47,819 nt of DNA from Paracraurococcus lichenis (lineage in GTDB: Bacteria > Pseudomonadota > Alphaproteobacteria > Acetobacterales > Acetobacteraceae), in the NCBI RefSeq assembly GCF_030657435.1, contig NZ_JAUTWS010000046.1, forward strand, positions 1-47,819. The letters run 5' to 3'. Positions 8,563 to 16,229 of the stretch are shown here, piece by piece (within the stretch, counting starts at the first letter, position 1; each line of letters opens with the position of its first letter). The notes under the pieces were generated by a model, which did not search any database, was not told the DNA's origin, and saw only the letters and a list, made by a program, of their open reading frames with translations. Both the position numbers and the translations under genes were made by a program.

Positions 8563-9212
8563 GGATTGCGGTCCGCGAGGCGCTGGGGAGGGGCCCCGGT
8601 GCTGCCCGCCTCGGATGGCGGCACGGGGAAGCTCGTCGCAGGACGGCGGCCCTGCTCGAAAGCGGTTGCCCTAGCCGCACGCTCGAAGGCCGTCGCGCGG
8701 GCGCGCGGGGTGGCGACTTCCGAAGTCGCGGCGGGGGAGGGGGCGTTCAGGAGCGGCGCGAGCCGGGCGCGGCGGTCGGCCACCTGACGGGCATAGGCGG
8801 GGGCGCCATCAAGCCGGCCGGAGTTGTACCGCTGGTCGACGGCGGCCTTGAGGTCGGCAACCCAGTGCGCGGCGCCGGCGGCCATGTTGGCGCACGGGTC
8901 AGTCAGACGCTCGATCGTCGTCAGGCCGTGACGGCGCCAGTTGCCCTCGCCGGTGAGTTGGAACAAGCCGATGCCAAGGACGTGCCCTGCTGCCAAGCGA
9001 CGGAGCATCTCGGCCGCAAGCGCGTCTCGGGATATCAGGAACAGGCTCTCGCGGGTGGTCTCGTCCCGCAGCGCCCATGGATTAAAAGCGCTCTCCTGCT
9101 CCGCGACGGCGGCGAGGTCGAGCCGATAGGGTTGATACTGCGGAGGCAGGCATACGGGATCGGTCGCCAGGCAGCGGAACAGCGCGATGCCGGCAACCCC
9201 GAGGCAGGTCAC
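8559..9212 (-). CDS. virB1: VirB1-like lytic transglycosylase
   Basis: The GTG at 9212 overlaps the stop of a small upstream gene (GTGA) and gives 217 residues. The start of the mature domain LAAVAEQESAFNPWAL carries the catalytic glutamate motif of goose-type/SLT lytic transglycosylases (E followed by SAFNP). HVLGIGLFQLTGEGNW matches the conserved G(L)MQ segment, and DPCANMAAGAAHWVADLKA matches the last conserved helix. The enzyme opens peptidoglycan for the secretion channel. The C-terminal about 60 residues are Ala/Arg/Pro-rich with an internal repeat (ARATAFERAARATAFEQ), as in other VirB1 tails. The frame extends to 9404, but that part is out of character. Confidence 0.88.
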   Translation of the reverse strand: MTCLGVAGIALFRCLATDPVCLPPQYQPYRLDLAAVAEQESAFNPWALRDETTRESLFLISRDALAAEMLRRLAAGHVLGIGLFQLTGEGNWRRHGLTTIERLTDPCANMAAGAAHWVADLKAAVDQRYNSGRLDGAPAYARQVADRRARLAPLLNAPSPAATSEVATPRARATAFERAARATAFEQGRRPATSFPVPPSEAGSTGAPPQRLADRNP

Positions 9213-9364
9213 CGGACCACCGAGAACGCCACGGCGCGCACCGTCCACAGCAACGCCTGCAAAGCAACCCAGACGGCAGCCAACGCCACGCCGAGCGCGA
9301 GGCCGATTACCGTGGCGAGGATGTCGAGCAGGCAAGCAAGTGGCGATGCGGCACCGGACGGCAT
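9209..9364 (-). CDS. Small single-span membrane peptide upstream of virB1
   Basis: A 51-codon frame from the ATG at 9364 encodes MPSGAASPLACLLDILATV followed by a long hydrophobic stretch (IGLALGVALAAVWVALQALLW) and a short basic tail. Its TGA overlaps the GTG start of virB1 in the same GTGA pattern used elsewhere in the operon, which argues that it is translated and coupled to virB1. Its start lies just inside the 3' end of the GH16-like gene's coding region boundary (that gene ends at 9376). Function unknown; a small T4SS accessory membrane protein is plausible. Confidence 0.6.
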   Translation of the reverse strand: MPSGAASPLACLLDILATVIGLALGVALAAVWVALQALLWTVRAVAFSVVR

Positions 9365-9375
9365 GGACTTCCTCC

Positions 9376-10698
9376 CTAGACGAGCGGGCTGTCCGCAGCG
9401 GCACCAGTCAGTTGCGAAAGCGTCGCGCCGGTGTCTGCCGCTGACGGTGTCGCATAGACGTAGCCCTCAAGCGTGCCGGTGTTGGCGACGCCCTCAAACT
9501 TCGAACCGATGCCGGGGCTCGTGTTGGTGCCGCCGTCGACGAAGGCCTGCGGCACGTGATCGGTGAAGGTTTTGAACGCGTGGTCGTCGACGCCGAAGGT
9601 GATGTGGTCTTTTTGCCAGTCGACCCAGTAGGCGTGCGGCTGCGACGCGTCGATGCCGGTGTAAACGAAAGACGAATAGCCGTTGTTCGCCTCGCCGCCC
9701 TGGCCCGTGACGCCATCTCGCGCCCAGTGCAAAGTGCCGTAGGGCTGGCCGTCGCCATTGATCTCGACGAGGTCGATTTCTGGCCCTGGCCACTTGTCGT
9801 CAGATGGCCACAGCGCGGCGTAGGTGCCGCTGTGCCAAGCGGGCGTGAGCGAGCCGAACAAAATATGCAGGCCGTAGGCGAGGCCGCCGTCCGGACCACT
9901 TGCCGGGATCATAAGCCCCGAGAAGTCGGCCGAGGTCTGGACTTGGCTATATCCAGTGCCGTCCGTGACACCGGCTTGGCCCCAGTGATTGGTGAACAGG
10001 CCGCCGCCGTTGCCGAAGTCCTCGACGTACTTGATGTCGTAGTGCCCGCCGTTGAAGTCGAGCGACTTGTCATCGACCGCTACCGGGGCGCCGCCGTTCT
10101 TCACGCCGGGCGAGTAGATGTCGTCGTTGAGCCCGGTGCCAGCGAGCGCCTCCGTCATCGCTTTCTGATAGGCGTCGATGTCCGCCTGCGTGATGCCCGC
10201 CGCTGCGAACTGCTGCGCCTGCGCCTGGATGTCGGTGAAGGCGCTCTGCCCCGCATGAGCGGTGATGGTGGTGTTGTTGGCTGGCGCGAGGCTAGACGTG
10301 GTGAAGGTATTCACTCCGACCGTGTCGCTGTAGATACCGTGCGGACCACCCGGCAGCGCGACACCATCGAACGTGGCGCTGTCGATGATTAAGTTCCGGT
10401 CGTTGCCCGGTACCGCCATCACCGCTTCTGGGTTCGACCAATCGACAAGCTGGTTCCATCCATCGTTCAAGTAATCGATGCTGACGACGGCATTCGGTCC
10501 CCAGGTGCCGTGCAGAGTGATCGCCTGCGTCTGCCCAGAAAAATGGTCGGCGTCAGCGGTGAAGACGCCGCCGACCTGGTGGCCGTCCACAGAGACGGTG
10601 AACATCGGCATCACGCCAGCATAGGGAGTACCCGAAACCTGCAAGATCAGCGTGTCGGGTCCGGCGCCCGCGACGGTGCTGGTGAGCGGCGAAGCCAT
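9376..10698 (-). CDS. Carbohydrate-binding module plus GH16-like glycosidase/lectin
   Basis: This 440-residue protein begins with a module that looks like a calcium-dependent xylan-binding module (CBM36/60 type; DTLILQVSGTPYAGV, FTVSVDGHQVGGVFTADA, WGPNAVVSIDYLNDGW, residues about 10-90). A linker with predicted helix (residues about 150-190) follows. The C-terminal half resembles glycoside hydrolase family 16 jelly-roll domains, with the signature EIDLVE at about residues 306-311 matching the GH16 ExDxxE catalytic motif, and HAYWVDWQKDHITFGVDD matching a later strand. No classical signal peptide is seen. RBS GGAGAG precedes the ATG. It directly precedes the virB genes on the same strand, so it may act on surface polysaccharide during mating (inference). 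Confidence 0.8.
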   Translation of the reverse strand: MASPLTSTVAGAGPDTLILQVSGTPYAGVMPMFTVSVDGHQVGGVFTADADHFSGQTQAITLHGTWGPNAVVSIDYLNDGWNQLVDWSNPEAVMAVPGNDRNLIIDSATFDGVALPGGPHGIYSDTVGVNTFTTSSLAPANNTTITAHAGQSAFTDIQAQAQQFAAAGITQADIDAYQKAMTEALAGTGLNDDIYSPGVKNGGAPVAVDDKSLDFNGGHYDIKYVEDFGNGGGLFTNHWGQAGVTDGTGYSQVQTSADFSGLMIPASGPDGGLAYGLHILFGSLTPAWHSGTYAALWPSDDKWPGPEIDLVEINGDGQPYGTLHWARDGVTGQGGEANNGYSSFVYTGIDASQPHAYWVDWQKDHITFGVDDHAFKTFTDHVPQAFVDGGTNTSPGIGSKFEGVANTGTLEGYVYATPSAADTGATLSQLTGAAADSPLV

Positions 10699-10713
10699 CA
10701 GCGTCTCTCCGTA

Positions 10714-10776
10714 TCAGTGGTGATCGAGGACGAGCACAGCATCGGCCGGGCTCGGGATGACGGCAGGCCGGGTCAT
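10714..10776 (-). CDS. Very short peptide frame in the operon leader
   Basis: A 20-codon frame (MTRPAVIPSPADAVLVLDHH) starts with ATG overlapping the stop of the 45-residue membrane peptide (ATGA) and ends 15 nt before the GH16-like gene. It may be a leader peptide coupling translation, or it may be chance. Nothing else supports it. Confidence 0.3.
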   Translation of the reverse strand: MTRPAVIPSPADAVLVLDHH

Positions 10777-10910
10777 AAGATCGCCCAGCCCAATAGGCAG
10801 GAGCCGGCACTGCAAAAGCCGCACGCGACCACGAAGCCGCGGTTTTTCAAAAGCAGGATCAGGCCGGCGGCCATCAGGGTCGCGCCGAGGAGGGCGGGGA
10901 CGGCGGTCAT
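10773..10910 (-). CDS. Small membrane peptide at the head of the transfer operon
   Basis: A 45-codon frame from the ATG at 10910 encodes a hydrophobic segment (MTAVPALLGATLMAAGLILL), a basic turn (LKNRG) and a second hydrophobic stretch with three cysteines (VACGFCSAGSCLLGWAIL). Topology suggests a two-helix hairpin. It is the first recognisable frame of the minus-strand transfer operon and is followed by an overlapping ATGA. The family is not recognised. Coding is supported by the hydrophobic pattern and overlaps but is unproven. Confidence 0.5.
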   Translation of the reverse strand: MTAVPALLGATLMAAGLILLLKNRGFVVACGFCSAGSCLLGWAIL

Positions 10911-10971
10911 GCCGGAACACCAAACCCGTTGCGATTTGTGCTACCCATGGCGTCGAACCACATCCTAGGGG

Positions 10972-10999
10972 TTGTCTAAAACTATGTCCGTGTTAAAAT
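10972..10999 (+). promoter_or_regulatory. Sigma70-like promoter of the XRE regulator
   Basis: TTGTCT at 10972-10977 and TAAAAT at 10994-10999 are spaced 16 bp and point into the regulator gene. A transcript from this promoter would begin a few bases after 11000, so it could not use the ATG at 10998. This supports the start at 11031. Prediction from sequence only. Confidence 0.45.
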
Positions 11000-11030
11000 G
11001 CCACGTCTGAGCGATGGAGGCAAGGCCCGC

Positions 11031-11321
11031 ATGGCAAAAATCGGCTTGACCCGCGCCCAATGCCGGGCGGCTCGGAACGCTGTGGGGCTAAGTCAGCGCA
11101 AGCTCGCTGAGGAGGCGGCTGTTAGCCTGCCGGTGGTACAGGAGTTCGAGGGGAAAGCTGGGCGCATCCCGATGGAGAAGAACCTTCGGGACATCAAAGA
11201 AGCTCTGGCGCGCGCGGGCGTGGAATTTCAAAAGTTTCCGGACGGGCGCGTGGCCGTCATTTTCAGCGACAATGACACCGAACAGGCTTCGGTTGCTCCC
11301 GAAGAGGCTGGTGGCAAGTGA
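11031..11321 (+). CDS. XRE-family helix-turn-helix regulator
   Basis: From the ATG at 11031, 10 nt after a GGAGG, the product is 96 residues. Residues about 5-60 form a Cro/CI-type helix-turn-helix (LTRAQCRAARNAVGLSQRKL, AEEAAVSLPVVQEFEGKAG). The segment after it (NLRDIKEALARAGVEFQKFP) is the GVEF tail seen in many short XRE regulators. The gene is divergent from the transfer operon, with about 120 bp between the starts, so it probably represses the virB-side promoter, its own promoter or both (inference). A longer start at 10998 overlaps the predicted -10 box and is less likely. Confidence 0.85.
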   Translation: MAKIGLTRAQCRAARNAVGLSQRKLAEEAAVSLPVVQEFEGKAGRIPMEKNLRDIKEALARAGVEFQKFPDGRVAVIFSDNDTEQASVAPEEAGGK

Positions 11322-11383
11322 TCGCCACCACGGTCACCTGCACCGTGGACGATTGCCGCTGCGCTGGAGTGATGCCGCCGCCG

Positions 11384-12313
11384 TCAGCGCACCGCTACGA
11401 TGCGCGGCGCCACTGGCGGGCGAGAAGGATACAGCACCAGGCCGCGCTCCTCGACCTGCACCTTGGCGTCCCGGTAGACCGCCAGTGCGAGCTTCAGGTT
11501 TGCGAGGAAGGTCGGCTTGAAGTTGTTCATGCGAGTGAAGCCGGTGCCGAACTGGCCCTTCACGGCCACCCAGGATACTGGTGTGGACTTTTCAAGCGCG
11601 TGCAGCCGGTACGCCAGCCACGCATACAGGTCCAAGGCCATCGAGTTGTTGGAGATCGCCCGGATCGCGGCTTCCTCGACCGGAACAGGGTGGCGACGGA
11701 GTTGGTCGAAAAACACCTCCGAAAGGCGGGCCACCTCTACAAAGAGAGCATTCTGCGCCGGATCCTCACTTGGCACGAACATGGCGGTGTCCATGACGTT
11801 TTGATTGACCAAGCCGACATGGGTCCCGGCTGTAACGTGGAAGGTGAAGCGGCAGCGCGCGATACGGTCGGCCTGCTCCCGGACGTCGACAAGCGACTTT
11901 CCGCCGATACTGATGTTCATCCGACCGAGCCAATCGCGCAGGCTGCGCCCGAGCAGCACGTCACGTGTGCCAGTCCGCAGGGCCTCAGATTGCAGGTAGA
12001 GCATGATCAAGCGAGCGCGCGAGCCGTAGGGCACGCCCACCGGAACCAGCTTGCCGTCCGCTCCGGGTTTGCGACCAGGCTCGACGGCCAAGGTGAGGTT
12101 AGGGCGGGTGATCGTCCAATCTTCATCGTCGGCGAGGCGTCGATGGGGAAGGGCGGCTTGGCACCAGCCGCTGTAGAGAAAGCCGATGCCGCCAGTCTCA
12201 TCCGAAAGGTACGTCGACGCGGCCTCGACCACTGCCCGGTCGATCGCGGCCAAAGCCGCCTCCTTGCCTCGCGCCTCCAGGATGTCGTGCACCGTGCCCA
12301 TGTGCAGAAACAT
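11384..12313 (-). CDS. repA: Plasmid replication initiator RepA
   Basis: A 309-residue protein from the ATG at 12313. Its body matches the plasmid RepA_C family: VPYGSRARLIMLYLQSEALR, GRSLRDWLGRMNISIGGKSL, an OVD-type middle region and LDLYAWLAYRLH, with a helical segment near KGQFGTGFTRMNNFK. These proteins bind iterons and open the origin. Iteron-like repeats lie just upstream, and an inverted copy sits at 12339-12353, immediately ahead of this start, where it would serve as an autoregulatory operator. The frame continues to 12403; that longer form would translate through the operator and is less likely, although a start at 12301 is also possible. The stop lies 62 nt from the XRE gene, convergent. 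Confidence 0.9.
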   Translation of the reverse strand: MFLHMGTVHDILEARGKEAALAAIDRAVVEAASTYLSDETGGIGFLYSGWCQAALPHRRLADDEDWTITRPNLTLAVEPGRKPGADGKLVPVGVPYGSRARLIMLYLQSEALRTGTRDVLLGRSLRDWLGRMNISIGGKSLVDVREQADRIARCRFTFHVTAGTHVGLVNQNVMDTAMFVPSEDPAQNALFVEVARLSEVFFDQLRRHPVPVEEAAIRAISNNSMALDLYAWLAYRLHALEKSTPVSWVAVKGQFGTGFTRMNNFKPTFLANLKLALAVYRDAKVQVEERGLVLYPSRPPVAPRIVAVR

Positions 12314-12338
12314 GCGCCGCCGCAGGGGACCTGTCGCT

Positions 12339-12502
12339 GTGGACTTTACCAGCAGGAAGCTACTAGGCAGGTAATTGAAGACTCTAATTGTATGTGCTGG
12401 CAAAGTCCTCGGGATAACCCGCCTAAGCTGTTGATTTTATTGCGACACCCTCCTTCCCGGGCGCTGGTAAAGTCCACGCATCCCGCTGGCAAAGTCCACG
12501 GG
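12339..12502. repeat. Iteron repeats of the RepA origin (oriV candidate)
   Basis: Three direct copies of GCTGG(C/T)AAAGTCC(A/T)CG lie at 12396-12413, 12463-12480 and 12485-12502. The last two are spaced 22 bp, two helical turns. A fourth copy in opposite orientation lies at 12339-12353, just ahead of the repA start. An AT-rich stretch (12425-12443) lies between copies. Iterons beside a RepA gene are the standard signature of a theta origin, and the inverted copy suggests repression of repA. Seen directly: repeats and spacing. Inferred: function. Confidence 0.8.
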
Positions 12503-13002
12503 CTGGTTGTGAGTAACCGGGGCACACAGCATCAGCGCAGGCTACCTTCCACCAACCCGCTTCACCCACTGCGCGGTTGGGTCGCAGAACCGTTTGTGCT
12601 TGACGTCGCTCAGATTAAACGACACTCTCTCCCCCATCCTCGTGAAGTCCGTCCAGCAGTCAGATCGCCGTCAAACGCGATGCTGAGTGGTGGCGTCTAT
12701 GCGCTGACAAATGTCACTCATGGACTAGAGGTGCAGTCCCGCACTGGGCACTCTAATGGAAATGTCTGTCGACGGACCGCCACAGGTTTATGTGGCCGCC
12801 CGTGGGCACAGGCATGTCTAAGCGCAGACGGCGCGTGTCATTTTGCCCGACCTGAAAACGAGTTCGAGGTACTTGCGGGCCTGTCGTCGGACAGGCGCGA
12901 GCATGGGGGCGCTGGCGCCCTTCACGCCAACAATCCCCGTAGGTGACGAGGTAAAACGAAAGCGTCGGTCCGCTTCTGGGAAGGTAGACCCTCAAGAGAG
13001 GT
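12503..13002. other. Non-coding stretch beyond the iterons
   Basis: I see no convincing gene here. It holds short hairpins: CCAACC at 12552-12557 with GGTTGG at 12575-12580; GCCACA at 12779-12784 with TGTGGC at 12791-12796; and GGGCGC at 12907-12912 with GCGCCC at 12915-12920. It may hold the rest of the origin or a small regulatory RNA, but nothing proves either. A 104-codon minus-strand frame here has no coding character. Confidence 0.4.
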
Positions 13003-13248
13003 ATGATGATGAGCAATCTTAGCGCACCCAAACTACGCCCTCTTCGTGAAGTCGTTCTCGCCGTCAAAGAGAATGCTAGGAAAGCCGGAGCTTCCGAGGT
13101 TGAACTTGGCGCTGCGAAGCATCGGCGCGCTTACACGGCTGTACTGAATGGTGACATTCCGACCGTTCTGGTGAACGGCCGACACCATGTGACTGAAGAC
13201 AACGAACTGCGAGTGGCCCAGGCACTTGGCCTGAACTTCGTCGGATAA
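13003..13248 (+). CDS. Small putative DNA-binding protein
   Basis: This 81-residue protein begins after a good RBS (AGAGAGG) with three tandem ATG codons. The middle reads AYTAVLNGDIPTVLVNGRHH, which resembles the short winged-helix pattern of excisionase/MerR-like proteins (a helix, then GxIPxxxVxGR). It is AT-richer than its neighbours and is followed by a strong hairpin. Roles such as copy-number control or excisionase are possible, but the similarity is weak and read by eye. Confidence 0.6.
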   Translation: MMMSNLSAPKLRPLREVVLAVKENARKAGASEVELGAAKHRRAYTAVLNGDIPTVLVNGRHHVTEDNELRVAQALGLNFVG

Positions 13249-13252
13249 GAAA

Positions 13253-13281
13253 CCCCGGACGCGGTCAGAGACCGGCCGGGG
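13253..13281 (+). terminator. Hairpin after the 81-residue gene
   Basis: Outer arms CCCCGG (13253-13258) and CCGGGG (13276-13281) enclose inner arms CGGTC (13262-13266) and GACCG (13270-13274). It starts 4 nt after the TAA of the upstream gene. There is no T-run, so it could be a weak or Rho-assisted terminator. Confidence 0.5.
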
Positions 13282-13376
13282 CATAAAGGTAGGCTACAAA
13301 GTTCCCAACGAAAAAGTAGCCGCCTAGCTCGCTGGCCGCAAGCCCAGACCGCGCCTCAAAACGAGGCCGAATTGTT

Positions 13377-13505
13377 ATGCCTTCTGAAAGCACTCGTTCG
13401 ACCAACACGTTGGTCGAGTGGAAGCCGCTTGTCCGCAACTCATCTCGGGGATTCGCGGCGGTTCTCGCTTTGCTCGATGCCGAGCGCACCGGGAGTGCCG
13501 GATGA
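13377..13505 (+). CDS. Short frame, possible remnant ahead of the primase
   Basis: A 42-codon frame whose TGA overlaps the ATG pair of the primase gene. The stretch VEWKPLVRNSSRGFAAVLAL recalls the N-terminus of small phage proteins with a WxPLxRNxLxGF pattern. The expected continuation is absent, so this could be a truncated relic or a short leader peptide coupled to the primase. Recognition is from memory of the pattern only. Confidence 0.35.
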   Translation: MPSESTRSTNTLVEWKPLVRNSSRGFAAVLALLDAERTGSAG

Positions 13506-15901
13506 TGCCGGACGATCATTCCCAGCAAGCACGCGACCCGCAGACTGGCCGCCGGCTCCTGATGCACGATAACGGCTTCCCCCCGGTGCCGACCGCGGGC
13601 AAGCGCGCCCTTCTGCGAGACTGGCCGCGCGTGTGCGCAACTGCCAGCGTCGAGGAAATCCAACGCTGGTCGGCCAGGTATCCTGACTGGACGAATACAG
13701 GCGCGCTCTGCGGCGCCCCGACCGCCCCTGACGCAGACGGGTGCCTTTGGGCTGCGTCCGCTGTGGATATTGACGTGCTGAACGCGACGGCCGTGAACCA
13801 GATCGTGGCCCACGCGGATACCATTCTAGGGGTGACGCCTCTGTGCCGGATCGGCCGAGCGCCGAAGACCCTGTTGGTCTTCCGCACTGCGGCCCAACTG
13901 CGGAAGATGGCAGTCAGCTACCTTATGCCGAACGGCGAGATTGCGAAGGTCGAGATCCTCGGTCAGGGCAACCAGTTCGTCGCCTTCGGCATCCATCCGG
14001 ACACCCACAAGGAATACTTGTGGGTCCGCGAGGGTAGCCCCGACATGGTGCCGCTGACCGAGCTACCCCCGGTGGACGAAGCCTTGCTGCGGCGCTTCCT
14101 GGCTGCGGCTGAGGCCGCACTCCGCGACGTTGGCGGTGTTGCGTGCGACAGCAACGGGAAGCCCATTCCAGAGGCGCCAAAGACCGCGAACCAGCCGCCC
14201 CCCGCCGGTCGTCGCTTCACCTCAGCCGATGACGGAGGAGGCCGCTATGTCTCGGCGGCCCTGGAGGCCGAATGCCGTGCCGTTGCGGAGACCCGCGAGG
14301 GCAGCCGCAATAACCGGCTAAACATCGCCGCCACGAAGCTCGGTGGCTTCGTCGCTAACGGCCATCTGGGAGAGGAAGAGGTAAAGACGCGGCTGCTGGC
14401 TGCTGCGCTGGCAGCCGGGTTAACGCGCCCAGAGGCGGAAAAGACCATCATCTCGGGCCTCTCATACGGGAAGCAGACGCCCCGTGACGTGCCTCGCCGC
14501 GATGCGCCGGAAGTCGGCAGCAGGAAGCAGAAATCTGGTACGGCCAAGCCAAAACACGAAAAGGCGGAGGCGGCGGCACACACAGATCTTGACCCTGACG
14601 ACCTCACGGAAGACCGGCTGGCGCTAATCTACGCCGAACGCCACGCCAATGCTCTGCGCTACTGCCATGACAGTGACGCGTGGTTCCTCTGGGACAACTG
14701 CCTGTGGCAGCGGGACCGAACCCGGCTCGCGGCGGACTGGGCGCGCGAGCTTTGTCGTGACCTCGCCACTGAGACCGGCGCGACCGGAAAGGCGAAGGCG
14801 GCCCTCGGCCGCGCCGCCACATGTTCAGCCGTTGAGCGCTTGGCACGGCTGGATCGAGGCTTTGCCGCAACCCGCGAGACTTGGGACGCTGATCCCTGGT
14901 TGCTCGGCACCCCCGGCGGCACGGTGGACCTGCGAACCGGCATCTTGAGACCTGGGCAGCAATCCGACCACATCACGAAGTCAACGACGGTCGCTCCGTC
15001 CGAAACCGTAGACTGCTCGCGCTGGCTGCAATTCATGCACGAAGCGACGAACGGTGACACGGCCCTGATCCGCTTCCTCCAGCAATGGGCTGGATACAGC
15101 CTCACCGGCGATACACGTGAGCAAGCGCTGCTGTTCGTTTATGGCAAGGGTGGCAACGGGAAGGGACTCTACCTGAACACGTTGGGTGACCTTCTGGGCG
15201 ACTACTGTCGGAATGCACCCATGGACACGTTCGAGGCGACGAAGGGCGACCGGCACCCGACTGACCTTGCACATCTGCATGGGGCGCGCATGGTCCGCGC
15301 CTCGGAAACCAGCGAAAACCGCACATGGGACAGCCGGCGCATCAAGCAGGCGACGGGTGGCGACCCGATCTCGGCCCGCCACATGCGGCAGGACTTTTTC
15401 GAGTACATTCCGACCTTCAAGATTACCGTCATTGGAAACTACAAGCCGGCGCTGTCTTCGGTCGGGGACGCGGAGCGGAGGCGGTTCAACATCGTCCCGT
15501 TTATCCATGAGCCACCGGAGAAGGACCTGACCCTTCCTGCGAAGCTCCGCGAGGAATGGGCCGGTATCCTACGTTGGGCCATCGAGGGATGCCTTGATTG
15601 GCAGCAGAACGGGCTGGTGCGACCGAAGGTCGTTCTGGACGCCACCGCTGATTATTTCGAAGCGCAAGACCTGCTTGGCCAGTGGATTGAGGAACGTTGC
15701 GAAGTCACCCCAATGGGTTCGGCCCAGTCCTCTCTGCTCTACGCAGACTGGAGCACATGGGCTCGGGAACGGGGCGAGGAACCTGGCACCAACAAGACAT
15801 TCTCCGGGCAGATGGAGCGCCAGTTCCAAAAAGGCCGGGACAAGAATGGCGTGCGGTTCTTCGGGCTGAAGCTCCAGCCGTCCGAAACCGGAGTCTGGTA
15901 A
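13502..15901 (+). CDS. P4-type primase/helicase (Prim-Pol, D5, SF3 helicase)
   Basis: From the ATG at 13502, with GGGAG about 8 nt upstream, the product is 799 residues. Residues about 20-190 form a bifunctional primase/polymerase domain (NGFPPVPTAGKRALLRDWPR, TGALCGAP, VDIDVL with catalytic acidic residues, ILGQGNQFVAFG). A linker carries EEEVKTRLLAAALAAGLTRP. A D5-type domain follows (WFLWDNCLWQRDRT). The SF3 helicase core has Walker A GKGGNGKG at about residues 548-555 and later motifs ARMVRASETSENRTWDSRR and KITVIGNYKPALSSVGDAER. Such proteins replicate phages, satellites and some plasmids by recognising repeats near their gene, and repeats are found 150-300 bp downstream. It is a second replication protein besides RepA. 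Confidence 0.93.
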   Translation: MMPDDHSQQARDPQTGRRLLMHDNGFPPVPTAGKRALLRDWPRVCATASVEEIQRWSARYPDWTNTGALCGAPTAPDADGCLWAASAVDIDVLNATAVNQIVAHADTILGVTPLCRIGRAPKTLLVFRTAAQLRKMAVSYLMPNGEIAKVEILGQGNQFVAFGIHPDTHKEYLWVREGSPDMVPLTELPPVDEALLRRFLAAAEAALRDVGGVACDSNGKPIPEAPKTANQPPPAGRRFTSADDGGGRYVSAALEAECRAVAETREGSRNNRLNIAATKLGGFVANGHLGEEEVKTRLLAAALAAGLTRPEAEKTIISGLSYGKQTPRDVPRRDAPEVGSRKQKSGTAKPKHEKAEAAAHTDLDPDDLTEDRLALIYAERHANALRYCHDSDAWFLWDNCLWQRDRTRLAADWARELCRDLATETGATGKAKAALGRAATCSAVERLARLDRGFAATRETWDADPWLLGTPGGTVDLRTGILRPGQQSDHITKSTTVAPSETVDCSRWLQFMHEATNGDTALIRFLQQWAGYSLTGDTREQALLFVYGKGGNGKGLYLNTLGDLLGDYCRNAPMDTFEATKGDRHPTDLAHLHGARMVRASETSENRTWDSRRIKQATGGDPISARHMRQDFFEYIPTFKITVIGNYKPALSSVGDAERRRFNIVPFIHEPPEKDLTLPAKLREEWAGILRWAIEGCLDWQQNGLVRPKVVLDATADYFEAQDLLGQWIEERCEVTPMGSAQSSLLYADWSTWARERGEEPGTNKTFSGQMERQFQKGRDKNGVRFFGLKLQPSETGVW

Positions 15902-16229
15902 CGACCTCTCTCCGTCGTCGCCGGTGAGCAGGGTCTAGACCGCCCAAGTAGCGCATCCCGCAACAGCAGATGATCGCTGACCTTCTGTAGGGGCCAGAGC
16001 GCATGCAAAAGCAGGAACATATGATGAACTATATTAGGGCTGCACAACCCTACACCGGCCGCCTTGATCATCCCAGCCAGTGCGACAGCGGTGTAGGGTG
16101 TAGGATAGTGCAGGGTATTTGCAGGTTAACAGGTCTACACGCGCACGCGCGCGTGTATAAGGGGATAAACCCCCATTCACCCTACATCAACCTGCACCCT
16201 ACACCCTCGGATCGCCCCCGCCACAATGG
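15902..16229. other. Intergenic region holding the repeat cluster
   Basis: No gene is seen between the primase stop and the next frame. A 79-codon plus-strand frame (16003-16242) reads through the repeats and looks spurious, as does a 33-codon frame from 16225. The repeat cluster and hairpins described separately are the only structure noticed. Confidence 0.5.
16048..16206. repeat. CCCTACACC repeat cluster and long hairpin downstream of the primase
   Basis: The octamer CCCTACA(C/T) occurs at 16048-16056, 16180-16187 and 16197-16204. Its complement GGTGTAGGGTGTAGG, two overlapping copies, lies at 16090-16104. Between them is a hairpin with 9-bp perfect arms, TACACGCGC at 16136-16144 and GCGCGTGTA at 16149-16157, and a second one, GGGG (16161-16164) with CCCC (16171-16174). 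P4-type primases act at origins built from such repeats, so this may be the origin of the phage-derived replicon (inference). Confidence 0.6.

Noticed and set aside
11583..11597. Additional iteron inside repA (GTGGACTTTTCAAGC)
   Set aside because: Two mismatches to the consensus and located in the middle of the coding region; probably chance.
11318..12946. 542-codon plus-strand frame opposite repA
   Set aside because: Shadow of repA that also reads through the iterons; composition is not protein-like.
12753..13067. 104-codon minus-strand frame between oriV and the 81-residue gene
   Set aside because: Runs over the RBS and start of the plus-strand gene and has no coding character.
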